A stretch of 64,000 nt of DNA from Bacteroides sp. GM023 (GCF_014750685.1 NZ_JAAXGE010000002.1:682001-746000), one strand, 5' to 3'; shown: positions 33,574-43,375, numbered from the stretch's first letter. Numbers and translations: made by a program. Notes: generated by a model from the sequence alone, not told the origin.

Positions 33574-35769
33574 TTACAGGTTCTGTTCAAAGTACCGGGT
33601 GATTTTCTCGTGCAGATGTACACGGTCACGGCCTGATACGTTGTGCTTGTGGCACGGGTAAATGAACAGGTCGGGATAGGTGCGGGCATCTACGCAGGCT
33701 TTCATGAACGACAGTGTATGCTGCGGCACACATGTGTCGTCGTGGTCGTCATGGATAATCAGCAAGTGGCCTTTCAGTTGTCCGGCGTGGTTCTTCAGGT
33801 TACATTCTTTGTAGCCTTCGGGATTGCTTTCGGGAGTGTCCATATAGCGTTCGCCGTACATGATTTCATAGTAACCCCAGTCGATTACAGGGCCGCCGGC
33901 AACGCCTACTTTGAATATTTCCGGGTAACGGAGTAGTAGGGCGGTGGTCATGTGGCCGCCAAAGCTCCATCCGTGTACGCCGATACGCTCGCCGTCTACG
34001 TAGGGCAGGGATTTCAGGTATTCTACACCTTTCACCTGGTCTTTGCCTTCTTCGATGCCGAGATGGCGGAAGGTGGCGTTTTCAAATTCCAGTCCGCGGT
34101 TACTGCTGCCACGGTTGTCGATGGTGAACATGATGTAGCCTTTGTTGGCCATGTAAGTATCCCATCCGCGTGCGCCGTTCTGCCATCCACCAGTGACACA
34201 TTGTGCGTGAGGACCGCCGTAGACGTAGACAATGACCGGGTATTTCTTGTTCGGGTCGAAGTCTGTCGGTTTCATGAGACGGTAGTGCAGGTCGGTGGTG
34301 CCGTCGGCTGCTTTGATACTTCCGGTTTCGATGCTTGGTATTTGGTAGCCTTCGTAGGGACTTTTGGCAGTCAGCAGGTTGGCGGTTTCTTTGAAATCCT
34401 TGGTATCTACCAGGTTGATGATGCGCGGCTGGTCTTTCGTAGAATAACGGTCGATAAGATAAGTACCGGATGCGTTAAGTACGCCGCTGTGCTCACTTTC
34501 CTGGCAGTTGCTGAACGGTTGGTTCATCTTTCCGCTGCTGATATTTACTGCAAAGTGACCGCTCTTCAAGCCTTCGATGGCGGTGAAGATAATGTCTTTG
34601 CGTTTGGCATTGAAGCCGAGGATGTCTTTTACCAGCCAATTGCCTTTGGTCAGCTGTCGTACCTTGTAGAACTGTTGGTATGTTCCACCTGTTGCAGAGG
34701 AATGTACTTCGGGGTACGTCTTGGTGCGTGTATCAAAGAGATAAAGGTGGTTGTAACCATCACGTTGGCTTTGATAGATAAATTTGGTGGCATCCCATGG
34801 TAAGAATACGATTGAATTTTGCGGTTCGACGTATTTGGGATGCGTCTCTTCATAAAGAACTTCTATCAGATTGCCTGTCTCTGCATTGTATTGGCAAAGT
34901 TTGGCCTGATTTTGGTCGCGATTCACTTCTATGAGGTAGAGACTTTTCTCATCCGGCGACCAGCTGATATTTGTAAAGTAACGGTCGGTAGGGTCGCCTG
35001 TATTCAGGTAAATGCTTTTTTCGGTTGCAGGATTATAGATGCCTACTTGTACTTGATGGCTGGTCATTCCCGCCATCGGATAGCGTACATTATTCACTTT
35101 TCCCACACGTGCGGTGATATCTACAAGCGGGTATTGTGTTACCATGCTTTCATCCATGCGGTAGAAGGCTAGCAGATTGCCTTTCGGGCTCCAAAAAGTA
35201 CCTTTATTAATGCCAAACTCATTGCGATGCACGGATTGTCCGCAAACGATGCCTTCGGGTTCGTTAGTCACTGCTTGCTCATTGACGTACAGGTTATTGC
35301 CTATTGTATAAGCCACATTGCCGCTAGCGGTGCAATAATCTTCATTATCAGCCTTTTCTTTTAGTTTCAGGGTGCTGACAATCTGATTGTTTTTAAAGTC
35401 ATATACAATAAATTTCCCTGCTATTGTGAATAGCATTTGTGGTTTGTCCGTCCATGGGAAACGGATAGAGTACAGATGTGACAACTTCCCTGCTTCGTTC
35501 TCGGCAAGTACCTTGTTAATCTGTTCGCGGGTGATGACCATAGTCTCTTTCCCGGTTTTGGGCTGAACCGAATAGAGAGTATCGACGCCCGGTTTCATAC
35601 ATTCATCACCCCACCATTGCAGCCCGTACAGGTTTTCTGCATAAAGGTAGCTTTCGCCACCCGGAATTAACTCTTCCAGTGTTGGCTTTTTGGTTTCTTG
35701 TGCCATAACATTGATTACGATTGGTAGTGCCATCAACAACAGGATGGTTCTTTTTCCAATTTTACTCAT
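33574..35769 (-). CDS. S9-family prolyl dipeptidyl peptidase (DPP-IV-like)
   Basis: A 731-residue protein with signal peptide (MSKIGKRTILLLMALPIVIN, cleaved near VMAQ). An N-terminal beta-propeller (DPP_IV_N) precedes the alpha/beta-hydrolase domain (KYPVIVYVYGGPHAQCV). The catalytic Ser is in GWSFGGHMT near residue 612, Asp in HDDHDDTCVP and His in CHKHNVSG. It removes X-Pro dipeptides in the periplasm. Length and propeller agree with the family. Next gene upstream is the ORF6N protein, 14 bp away. Confidence 0.93.
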   Translation of the reverse strand: MSKIGKRTILLLMALPIVINVMAQETKKPTLEELIPGGESYLYAENLYGLQWWGDECMKPGVDTLYSVQPKTGKETMVITREQINKVLAENEAGKLSHLYSIRFPWTDKPQMLFTIAGKFIVYDFKNNQIVSTLKLKEKADNEDYCTASGNVAYTIGNNLYVNEQAVTNEPEGIVCGQSVHRNEFGINKGTFWSPKGNLLAFYRMDESMVTQYPLVDITARVGKVNNVRYPMAGMTSHQVQVGIYNPATEKSIYLNTGDPTDRYFTNISWSPDEKSLYLIEVNRDQNQAKLCQYNAETGNLIEVLYEETHPKYVEPQNSIVFLPWDATKFIYQSQRDGYNHLYLFDTRTKTYPEVHSSATGGTYQQFYKVRQLTKGNWLVKDILGFNAKRKDIIFTAIEGLKSGHFAVNISSGKMNQPFSNCQESEHSGVLNASGTYLIDRYSTKDQPRIINLVDTKDFKETANLLTAKSPYEGYQIPSIETGSIKAADGTTDLHYRLMKPTDFDPNKKYPVIVYVYGGPHAQCVTGGWQNGARGWDTYMANKGYIMFTIDNRGSSNRGLEFENATFRHLGIEEGKDQVKGVEYLKSLPYVDGERIGVHGWSFGGHMTTALLLRYPEIFKVGVAGGPVIDWGYYEIMYGERYMDTPESNPEGYKECNLKNHAGQLKGHLLIIHDDHDDTCVPQHTLSFMKACVDARTYPDLFIYPCHKHNVSGRDRVHLHEKITRYFEQNL

Positions 35770-35783
35770 TGCTCTTTTCTTTA

Positions 35784-36335
35784 TTATTTGTTTTTAAATC
35801 CTTCTACTTTTACTCTGTCCAAAGGAGTGGTTTTTACCTGAATGGCAGCACTCAATTTGGCAAAGGCGGTGAATAAGTCATCAAATTGCTTCTCGTAGCT
35901 TTCTCTGTCCGATGATACGTCTTCTTCCAGATATTCAATCCTTTTCTTTAATTCTTCCAGTTCCTGCTTCGGGGCGTGGGAGAGTAGGTATTGACGCATA
36001 TGAACGAAGGCTCGCATGATGTTGATGTTGACTTCGATGGCTTTAGGGCTTCGAAGTACTCCGGAAAGCATGGCTACGCCTTCTTGAGTGAAGGCGAAAG
36101 GTGCATAACGGCTACCGCCCCAACTTGAGGTTCCAATTTGGAACCTCAAGTTGGATAATTCTTCTTTAGTTAATTGAAACATAAAATCATCAGGAAAGCG
36201 TTCTATGTTTCTTTTCACTGCTTTATTAAGATTTTTTGTTTCAATCTCATACATCTCTGCTAAGTCAAAGTCAAGCATAACCTTTTGACCTCTGATTTCA
36301 TATATCTTATTTTCTATAATGACTAATTCATTCAT
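35784..36335 (-). CDS. ORF6N-domain protein (phage antirepressor-like)
   Basis: A 183-residue protein. Residues 5-90 form the ORF6N domain (IENKIYEIRGQKVMLDFDLA then EMYEIETKNLNKAVKRN and RFPDDFMFQLT, then FAFTEQG-like AFTQEGVAMLSGVL). A coiled coil follows (PKQELEELKKRIEYLEEDV). ORF6N proteins come from phage antirepressors and are common single genes in Bacteroides chromosomes. Target unknown. Its codons for residues 61-72 lie in a perfect 15-bp palindrome (36120-36154). A related but degenerate sequence lies upstream of the gene (36399-36430), which suggests self-regulation. Confidence 0.85.
   Translation of the reverse strand: MNELVIIENKIYEIRGQKVMLDFDLAEMYEIETKNLNKAVKRNIERFPDDFMFQLTKEELSNLRFQIGTSSWGGSRYAPFAFTQEGVAMLSGVLRSPKAIEVNINIMRAFVHMRQYLLSHAPKQELEELKKRIEYLEEDVSSDRESYEKQFDDLFTAFAKLSAAIQVKTTPLDRVKVEGFKNK
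36120..36154. repeat. Perfect palindrome inside the ORF6N gene
   Basis: CCAACTTGAGGTTCC, a 5-base spacer and GGAACCTCAAGTTGG are exact inverted copies. Such a long perfect dyad is unusual in coding DNA. It could be a binding site or an RNA hairpin in the message. Confidence 0.75.
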
Positions 36336-36398
36336 TTTTCGTTTAATTTGGTAGCTAGCTTACCATCTACGCCTATTACTTAACATAATTGTCATTTG

Positions 36399-36430
36399 AA
36401 CTTGAAGTTGCAATTTGTGACCTCATATTG
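36399..36430. promoter_or_regulatory. Degenerate copy of the ORF6N palindrome upstream of the gene
   Basis: Thirty-two bases starting AACTTGAAGTTGCAATTTG match the palindrome region of 36122-36153 at 26 positions. It lies 64-95 bp upstream of the ORF6N start codon, in non-coding sequence, suited to an operator. Confidence 0.5.
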
Positions 36431-36489
36431 TTTGTCAGGTAGTTAACTTTCTTTTGAATACTAAAGTGTAATTAACTATTGATGTCCAA

Positions 36490-37956
36490 CTATTCCTCTT
36501 CCTTCTTCGGAATCCTAGGCTCCCGATTCCCTTTAAACTCTCTCGGCGCTCTTGAATCCCTTCCCCCGCGGAAGTCTCCCCGTGGCTTTCTATCTCTGTC
36601 GCCACCTTTAAAATCACCACCTTCTCTACGCGGTTTGAAATCTCCCTCTCTGCGAGGTCTGGATTCACCGTCTCTGCGTGGCTTGAAGTCCCCTTCGCGT
36701 CGTGGTTTAAACTCACCCTCACGACGTGGTTTGAACTCTTTTCTTTCTCTGAATCTTGGAGCTTGTTCCCCTTCGGAGTCTTTCTTATCTTCCTCTTCTC
36801 CTTCCTGGCTTTTGAATTCTTTGTACTTTCCGTCAAAAATCTCATATTTGCGGAACTCACACTCCAACGGGCCATTGAACAAAGGCACTTTCTGACTGGC
36901 TTTCAAACCAATTTGGTCGAAACACTCTTCCCGATAAGACAATACCCACGCTTCATTACCGACAAACGCATGCTTCAGACGCTCACCAATCATTTGATAA
37001 AGCCCGAGCAAATCATTCGTAGAAATACGCTCTCCATAAGGCGGATTCGTGATAATGATTGACTTCTCCTTCGGCTGTTCGAACTGCTGGAACGGTTGCA
37101 GTTTCAGCACTATATCCTTCGATACGCCCGCAGCTTTTATATTGTGTGTAGCAATCTCATTAGCCTTCGGATTATTATCATATCCATAAATCTTATGAGC
37201 AAATTCACGCTCCTGACTGTCATCGTTGTATATTTCATCAAACATATCCGCATCGAAATCCACCCACTTTTCGAAAGCGAATCCTTTGCGGAACACTCCC
37301 GGAGCAATATTCTTTGCAATCAGAGCAGCTTCGACAGGAATAGTACCCGAACCACACATAGGGTCAATCAAGTCACAATCCCCGCGCCATCCCGTCATCA
37401 GAATCATACCGGCAGCCAACACCTCGTTCAACGGAGCCTCTACTGCTTCCTGGCGATAACCGCGGCGGTGCAGCGACTCACCCGAAGAATCCAAAGACAA
37501 CGTACAGGTAGTCTGTGCAATATGAATATTCAGCAATACGTCCGGATTATTGATACGGACAGACGGGCGCTTTCCGGTTTTCTCGCGGAAATAGTCCACA
37601 ATCGCATCTTTCACTTTATACGAAACGAACTTCGAATGGCGGAATTCATCACTGAACACCACTGCGTCGATAGCAAAAGTCTTGTTTACATCGAGATATT
37701 CTTCCCATGGAATAGCCTGTATCTGATTATAAACCTCGTCAGCATCCTTCGCTGTGAAGTTCTTGATTGGTTTCAGGATGCGGATAGCGGTACGAAGGCA
37801 GAAATTGGCCTTATACATCATACGTTTATCTCCGGTGAATGAAACCATTCGGCGTCCTATTTGGATATCGTTGGCTCCTAATGCTGTCAGTTCTTCTGCA
37901 AGTATCTCTTCCAGTCCCTGGAAGGTCTTGGCTATCATCTCGAATTGTTCGCTCAT
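36490..37956 (-). CDS. THUMP-domain rRNA methyltransferase (RlmL-like) with Arg/Gly-rich tail
   Basis: A 488-residue protein. Residues 1-160 hold a THUMP RNA-binding domain (MIAKTFQGLEEILAEELTAL at the start). The class I methyltransferase domain follows with DPMCGSGTIPVEAALI (SAM binding) and the catalytic NPPY motif in IITNPPYGERI. By family it makes m2G in 23S rRNA (the G2445-type activity of E. coli RlmL). From about residue 405 a basic tail repeats FKPRREGE-type octapeptides and GGDFKGG units, ending RIPKKEEE. Such tails are found in RNA-binding proteins and helicases and should add RNA affinity. The methyl target is inferred. Confidence 0.88.
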   Translation of the reverse strand: MSEQFEMIAKTFQGLEEILAEELTALGANDIQIGRRMVSFTGDKRMMYKANFCLRTAIRILKPIKNFTAKDADEVYNQIQAIPWEEYLDVNKTFAIDAVVFSDEFRHSKFVSYKVKDAIVDYFREKTGKRPSVRINNPDVLLNIHIAQTTCTLSLDSSGESLHRRGYRQEAVEAPLNEVLAAGMILMTGWRGDCDLIDPMCGSGTIPVEAALIAKNIAPGVFRKGFAFEKWVDFDADMFDEIYNDDSQEREFAHKIYGYDNNPKANEIATHNIKAAGVSKDIVLKLQPFQQFEQPKEKSIIITNPPYGERISTNDLLGLYQMIGERLKHAFVGNEAWVLSYREECFDQIGLKASQKVPLFNGPLECEFRKYEIFDGKYKEFKSQEGEEEDKKDSEGEQAPRFRERKEFKPRREGEFKPRREGDFKPRRDGESRPRREGDFKPRREGGDFKGGDRDRKPRGDFRGGRDSRAPREFKGNREPRIPKKEEE

Positions 37957-37972
37957 ATATAGTTATTTGATT

Positions 37973-38878
37973 TTATTTTTTTGCTTTAGTTTGTACGATT
38001 CTCGCTCCTGCGGGCACATTCTCTGTCACCCATATATTACCGCCCACGGTCGCGTCGCGTCCGATAGTGATTCTGCCCAGGATAGTGGCATTGGAATAAA
38101 CAATCACATTGTCTTCCAGAATCGGGTGGCGGGGAATCCCCTTGATAGGCTTTCCGTCCATATCCAGCGGGAAACTCTTGGCACCCAGGGTGACACCCTG
38201 ATACAGTTTGACATTATTGCCGATAATACTTGTAGCACCGATAACGACACCCGTACCGTGGTCGATAGTGAAATGGCTGCCGATTTTCGCAGCCGGATGG
38301 ATGTCTATACCCGTCTCACTGTGCGCCATCTCCGTGATGATACGCGGAATCAGAGGAACACCCAGCTCCAGTAATTCATGCGCAATGCGATAATTGCTGA
38401 TAGCCTTGATGGCCGGATAGCAGAAGATTACCTCACCATAGCTTTCGGCAGCAGGGTCACCGTTGTAGGCGGCTTCCACGTCGGTTGCCAGTATTCTCCT
38501 CATGGCAGGCAACTTACTGATAAACTTCGAGGCAAGACGTGCAGCTTCTTCCCGCTCCGTGTCGGAGCAGACGCTGCATTTCCCTGCGCTATTGGTTCCG
38601 AAGCACAATCCTGCCAGGATTTGCTCGCAGAGCAAATCAAACAGTTTCTCAATATTTACACCGATGTGATAATTGATTGTCCGGCTGTTGATAGTAGAAT
38701 TCCCGTAATATCCGGGGAAGAGAATGGAGCGTGAAAGCTCGATAATTTCATACAAGACTTTAGCAGAGGGCAGTGGTTCGCCATCTTTGTGTTGATGAAA
38801 CAGTCCTTTGTAAGATTCGCTTTCCGATAGCTCATCGACTGCCTGTGTCAAAATGTGGGTGAAGTTCAGTGGACTCAT
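37973..38878 (-). CDS. cysE: Serine O-acetyltransferase
   Basis: A 301-residue hexapeptide-repeat acyltransferase. An N-terminal helical domain precedes the left-handed beta-helix (VPLIPRIITEMAHSETGIDI then HPAAKIGSHFTIDHGTGVVI and GATSIIGNNVKLYQGVTLGA). The catalytic His residues are in SETGIDIHPAA and DHGTGV. It acetylates serine for cysteine synthesis. The C-terminal tail is short and ends ARIVQTKAKK. A 59-bp divergent gap separates it from the histidine kinase gene on the plus strand. Confidence 0.93.
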   Translation of the reverse strand: MSPLNFTHILTQAVDELSESESYKGLFHQHKDGEPLPSAKVLYEIIELSRSILFPGYYGNSTINSRTINYHIGVNIEKLFDLLCEQILAGLCFGTNSAGKCSVCSDTEREEAARLASKFISKLPAMRRILATDVEAAYNGDPAAESYGEVIFCYPAIKAISNYRIAHELLELGVPLIPRIITEMAHSETGIDIHPAAKIGSHFTIDHGTGVVIGATSIIGNNVKLYQGVTLGAKSFPLDMDGKPIKGIPRHPILEDNVIVYSNATILGRITIGRDATVGGNIWVTENVPAGARIVQTKAKK

Positions 38879-38959
38879 TAGGTCAGTTGCTCATATTTAT
38901 ATGGGGACAAAGGTATTAAAAAAAATAATAAAATTCGTTGGGATTCAGGATAAATAATG

Positions 38960-38967
38960 TATTTTTG
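38960..38967 (+). promoter_or_regulatory. -7 box of the histidine kinase/LytTR operon
   Basis: TATTTTTG fits TAnnTTTG and puts the transcription start near 38974. This rules out the upstream in-frame ATG at 38938 and supports a kinase start at 38986, 39001 or 39019. Confidence 0.6.
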
Positions 38968-38985
38968 TCACATTCAAAACATGAC

Positions 38986-41034
38986 ATGAATAAGGGGCAG
39001 ATGAATCGAAGGGCTACTATGAAACTGTTTGGGTTGTTGGGGCTGTTGATGTTATTGAGTTGTGGATATACTAATAATCATCATAGCAAGTCTTTATGTG
39101 AACTGACTTTTGTTGATTCTTTGGAAACACGTGTGCAGGATTCCCTGTTTGCCAACGTACTTTATTCCCGTTCACAGATACGTGACGCACTGGTACAAGT
39201 GCAGGATTCCCAAGTCTACTACCGCCTTCTCGCCCTGTACGGAAAAACATTCTTTGTCTCTTCTGATTACGATTCCATACTTTACTATCACCGTCAGGTA
39301 AAAGAATTTTCCCGCAAAGCGAATGACTGTCCGCAATGGAATGACGTACTGTCCGATGTCTACAACATGGCAGGAAACGTATGGATGCAATTGAACCGTC
39401 CCGATTCTGCCATCATCGACTACAAGCAAGCCTATCAATACCGCCTGAAAGGGAACCGGCTTCATATTCTTCCCGATATATGCATCAACACAGCCGATGC
39501 CTATCTGCACCGCGGCGACTTTGCGCATACCGCTTCGTTCTATCGCCGTGCCTTGTTCCTCTGCGACTCATTGAACTTGTCCGAACATACAAAATTCCCC
39601 GTCTACTACGGACTGGGGCAAACCTATATGGAACTCCGTGATTTCGACCTGTCAAACCATTACTACGAACTGGCAGGGCAATTCTTCGATGAAATGAACG
39701 TAGGCGAGAAATGGATATACCTCAACAACCGCGGTAACCACTATTACTACAGAAAAGACTATCGCGAAGCCTTGAAATACATGCGCAGAGCCAATAAACT
39801 GGTATCCGCCCATTCGCAAATGGTGTTCGAACAGAACTTTATCAAAGTGAACCTGGGTGAACTCTATGTATTGACCGACAACCTCGATTCCGCACAGATA
39901 TGCCTGGATGAAAGTTATCGTTTTTTCTCCAAAATACAGCATAACTCGGCAGTATATTACATCGAAACCCAAATGATTGAACTTGCCCTGAAGAAAGGAA
40001 ACATCGCACAGGCACAAAAAATGATTGCCCGCACTGCTCCCGTGGGGCATCTCGATGCCAATATGCTGACTATACGCAACCAGTATCTCCAGCATTATTT
40101 TGAACGTACCGGTGATTACCGCCGTGCCTATGAATATCTCAAACGTGACGGACATTTGGACGACTCCATTCGTAGCGAACGGGTGCAGATGCGTGTTGCC
40201 GAATTGGATATGCGCTATCAACAGGACACGATTGTGCTACGTAAAGAGATACAAATCCAGCAACAAGCCGGAGAAATGAAAGTCCTGAAACTAAGCGTCT
40301 ATATTTGGGTACTTGTCTGTCTGCTGCTCATAGCCGGTACGATAGTCATCATCTGGTATATGCGCAAGAAGCGGGAATTCCTTCGCGAACGTTTCTTCCA
40401 GCAGATAAACCGTGTCCGCATGGAGAACCTGCGCAGCCGTATTTCCCCTCATTTTACTTTTAATGTGCTAGGACGTGAGATTAACCAGTTCAATGGTTCC
40501 GAAGAAGTAAAAAACAACTTGATGGGACTGGTGAAATATCTCCGCCGAAGTCTCGAACTGACGGAGAAACTAAGCGTACCTTTACAGGACGAACTGGACT
40601 TTGTACGTTCCTACATCGACTTGGAGAAAGGACGTGTCGGAGAAGACTTCATCCCGACAATCACAATAGAAGACAGACTGGATGCCACCCGCATCATGAT
40701 TCCCTCTATGATTGTGCAGATTCCCGTAGAAAACGCCATCAAGCACGGACTGGCAGGGAAGGACGGAACAAAAGAACTAACCATATCCATCTCCCGCCAG
40801 GAGAACGGAATCCGCATTACGATTACCGACAACGGCCGTGGCTATCTCCCCCAGCTATCTTCCGCGACACGCGGCACCGGCACAGGACTGAAAGTCCTCT
40901 ACCAAACCATTCAGCTACTAAACACAAAAAATAAAAGTGACAAAATACGTTTTGATATAACCAACAGAAACGATGGACAGACCGGAACGCAAGTCTCGGT
41001 ATATATCCCGTTTCGTTTTTCTTATGATTTATGA
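38986..41034 (+). CDS. TPR-containing LytS-type sensor histidine kinase
   Basis: About 682 residues. The N-terminus is a lipoprotein-like signal (MKLFGLLGLLMLLSC), followed by about 400 residues of TPR repeats (for example DSAIIDYKQAYQYRLKGNR), one membrane helix (LSVYIWVLVCLLLIAGTIVI) and the His_kinase domain (RSRISPHFTFNVLGREIN, phospho-acceptor His in SPHFTFN). The ATPase box follows (PVENAIKHGL, DNGRGYL, GTGTGLKVL). The frame is open from 38938, but the -7 box at 38960-38967 means translation starts at 38986, 39001 or 39019; the last best fits a signal peptide. It overlaps the response regulator gene by 4 bp (ATGA), so they form a two-component pair. The signal is unknown. Confidence 0.88.
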   Translation: MNKGQMNRRATMKLFGLLGLLMLLSCGYTNNHHSKSLCELTFVDSLETRVQDSLFANVLYSRSQIRDALVQVQDSQVYYRLLALYGKTFFVSSDYDSILYYHRQVKEFSRKANDCPQWNDVLSDVYNMAGNVWMQLNRPDSAIIDYKQAYQYRLKGNRLHILPDICINTADAYLHRGDFAHTASFYRRALFLCDSLNLSEHTKFPVYYGLGQTYMELRDFDLSNHYYELAGQFFDEMNVGEKWIYLNNRGNHYYYRKDYREALKYMRRANKLVSAHSQMVFEQNFIKVNLGELYVLTDNLDSAQICLDESYRFFSKIQHNSAVYYIETQMIELALKKGNIAQAQKMIARTAPVGHLDANMLTIRNQYLQHYFERTGDYRRAYEYLKRDGHLDDSIRSERVQMRVAELDMRYQQDTIVLRKEIQIQQQAGEMKVLKLSVYIWVLVCLLLIAGTIVIIWYMRKKREFLRERFFQQINRVRMENLRSRISPHFTFNVLGREINQFNGSEEVKNNLMGLVKYLRRSLELTEKLSVPLQDELDFVRSYIDLEKGRVGEDFIPTITIEDRLDATRIMIPSMIVQIPVENAIKHGLAGKDGTKELTISISRQENGIRITITDNGRGYLPQLSSATRGTGTGLKVLYQTIQLLNTKNKSDKIRFDITNRNDGQTGTQVSVYIPFRFSYDL

Positions 41035-41810
41035 TGGAGACAGAAGAAAAGTATAAAGTAGTTATCGTTGACGACGAGCGTTCGGCGATTGATGCTTTGC
41101 GCCATGAGTTGGAGCCCTATCGTGAATTTGAAGTAAAGGGAATTGCAAGCAATGGCACAAAGGGTAAGAAGATGATTATGGAACTGCGTCCGGATTTACT
41201 CTTTCTTGACGTAGAACTTCCTGACATGCTCGGTCTTAACCTGCTGAGTGAAATAAGGGATGATGTGTTGTGGGATATGAAAGTGGTATTCTATACCTCT
41301 TATGACAAATATCTGCTGCAAGCCCTGCGTGAATCCGCTTTCGACTTCTTGCTAAAGCCTTTCGAAAGCGAAGATTTGAAAGTGATTATAGACCGTTACC
41401 GGAAAGCCATGTCAACCTCTTCGTTGCTTCCGCCGCCTTCCTTCGCGTCTTCTATCAATGCTCTGCTGCCGCAACATGGCATGTTTATGATTAGCACAGT
41501 GACCGGATTCAAACTCTTGCGACTGGAAGAAATCGGCTTCTTTGAATACCTGAAAGAGAAGCGCCAATGGCAGGTCGTACTGTTCAACCAGTCCCGGCTG
41601 AACCTGAAACGGAATACGAAAGCCGAAGATATTATCGGTTATTCACAAGCTTTCATACAGATTAGTCAGTCTGCTATTGTAAATGTAAATTATCTGGCTA
41701 TGATTGACGGCAAGTGCTGCCAGCTTTATCCGCCCTTCCATGACAAGAGCGACTTGGTTATCTCCCGGAATTTCCTGAAAGAACTGCAAGAACGCTTTTA
41801 CGTATTGTAA
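41031..41810 (+). CDS. LytTR-family response regulator
   Basis: A 259-residue regulator. The receiver domain has acidic residues DDE near residue 14, phospho-acceptor Asp in LLFLDVELPDMLG near residue 61, conserved Thr/Ser in VVFYTSYDK and Lys in LLKPFES. The C-terminal LytTR DNA-binding domain starts near residue 150 (TVTGFKLLRLEEIGFFEYLK) and ends with HDKSDLVISRNFLKEL. It is translationally coupled to the preceding histidine kinase. Its targets are not apparent in the window. Confidence 0.93.
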   Translation: MMETEEKYKVVIVDDERSAIDALRHELEPYREFEVKGIASNGTKGKKMIMELRPDLLFLDVELPDMLGLNLLSEIRDDVLWDMKVVFYTSYDKYLLQALRESAFDFLLKPFESEDLKVIIDRYRKAMSTSSLLPPPSFASSINALLPQHGMFMISTVTGFKLLRLEEIGFFEYLKEKRQWQVVLFNQSRLNLKRNTKAEDIIGYSQAFIQISQSAIVNVNYLAMIDGKCCQLYPPFHDKSDLVISRNFLKELQERFYVL

Positions 41811-41918
41811 TCTATCAGGTTTATATACGATGGGAAGCTGAGTAAAAAAGCCCCACCGAAAATGGAAATAAACGGTAACAAATATGCTAGAAACTACTAA
41901 CAGATGAAGGAGGATTTT
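41811..41918. other. Short convergent gap after the LytTR gene
   Basis: 108 bp with no recognisable gene, hairpin terminator or repeat. Confidence 0.4.
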
Positions 41919-43345
41919 TTAGTCAGCCCTGCATTCTTCCGTGAAAAGTCTTATAGAATAAACGTTATTGTCTTTCAGAAAAGCGAAAGGTTGTATATAT
42001 CCTTTCCCGTTATCTCTCAGCCCATATCCCAATACTTCGTAATCAAGATAATGCGGTAGGCGAAACTCTTTTACTAGATGGCTTTTCCTGTCGATCAACG
42101 CAAAAGTATATTCATCTTTAGAACTAAATGCTTGATTGGGCATACCATATCGCACGAGGCAATAGATGTGCGTCCGGGTAAGCTTTATGTCCTGAATGCA
42201 GCGGTCGAAAAATCGGTTGTAAGGTTTCACATACTCGTATTTGTAGAAGTTGAGTGAGTCGACTGGGGGAAATTTCTCCTGTTCTACCCTAAAGAGGGAA
42301 TAATGTTCCACCGGCTTGTTGAGGTTTTTTAGGGAGGATATATAAAGTTGACCCGAAAAGCCATTGGTGTAAAGAACTTCCTTGCCGTATGTGCACGACA
42401 GCGGGTTGGAGTAATAATATCCTGTCCGGCTCTTTTTCTGACACTCCTCCAACTTGCCAAATCTCGTGATAAGTTTTCCGGTTTTTTTGTCAAATGTAGC
42501 TAGAATGGGGTTTTCTGTCTCATAAAATTCTTCGCAGAAAGGGTTCATCAATACATTGTTTTTGTACTCTTCTGGTTCAAACTCTATCGGCCAGGTCAGT
42601 TTTTTACATCCCATCAATATTTGCTCGCCAGCCATGGAGAAGTTGAAATGTGCATAGAAAAAACTTTCGCCATACAGGTTGAAATCCAACGGGATGAGCG
42701 GAGCAGATTCCTGCGTCGAAGGATTTCGCGAGATGATTGCCGGATAATTGTAGTAAGCCAAGTTCGTGTTTCCGCCGTCGCTGTTTTCTACAAATACTTT
42801 GGGTAACGAATAGGAAACGCCTATATGCTCCTTGTCAAGCTGATTGGTGCCGCAAGCGATATAAAAAAACATATTGTTTTTCTGTTGTTCCTGAAAGATA
42901 TTCTCCGGCAGATCTATGTATTTTCTTTTTTCAATACTATCTGCTTGAATCAGCATATCGAATTGTAACCTGTTCTTTCCGTCGGACTTGCTAAAACATA
43001 ACACTCCGTTGTTCAACACATCCGAATAATAGAACTTGTCTTTTTCGAATCTCAATACGTCAAAGACACTGGATATCATCGTGTTTGCAGGGCAATCCAA
43101 GTAATAATCTGTGTAATCGTTTCGTATGAAGTATGGCTTGGGGACTCTGGCGCTAAATTCTTGTTCGTCTGATACACCATCGCTTTCGTACAGATGATAA
43201 TCTATGGGGGAGGATACGGCAAGCAATTGTTGGACAAAATTCACACCTAACACAGTATATTGTCCGCCAATGAGCATTCTACCGGAGGATTTGCAAAGTT
43301 TTAGAATATGCAGCCCGTAAAGCCCGTTAGTGTTGAAACTGAATA
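41919..43345 (-). pseudogene. 3' part of a transposon-interrupted gene (propeller-like domain)
   Basis: The annotatable frame begins at ATG 43277 (452 residues), but protein-like sequence continues upstream without a start codon (IFSFNTNGLYGLHILKLCKS, then SGR before that Met) to the transposon edge. Joined to the fragment at 47346-47733 through the 8-bp duplication, the frame is restored exactly: 605 codons including the stop. This part looks like a beta-propeller of the kind encoded beside thioredoxin-like and small secreted proteins in Bacteroides. It lacks a signal peptide. An outward promoter at 43376-43407 may transcribe it, and MLIGGQYTV could then start a cytoplasmic remnant. Probably non-functional. 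Confidence 0.85.
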
Positions 43346-43353
43346 TTTTTTTA
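43346..43353. repeat. Left 8-bp target site duplication
   Basis: TTTTTTTA on the plus strand, identical to 47346-47353. It immediately flanks the left terminal inverted repeat of the transposon. Confidence 0.85.
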
Positions 43354-43375
43354 CGTGATTATATACTATTTGCAC

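Noticed and set aside
33952..34803. 283-codon frame on the plus strand opposite the DPP-IV-like gene
   Set aside because: Antisense to conserved catalytic and propeller sequence; no signal or domain.
36479..36895. 138-codon Ser/Pro/Leu-rich frame opposite the RlmL tail
   Set aside because: Its repeats are the antisense of the Arg/Gly tail repeats, so the periodicity is inherited.
37096..37842. 248-codon plus-strand frame opposite the RlmL-like gene
   Set aside because: Shadow of conserved NPPY and THUMP regions.
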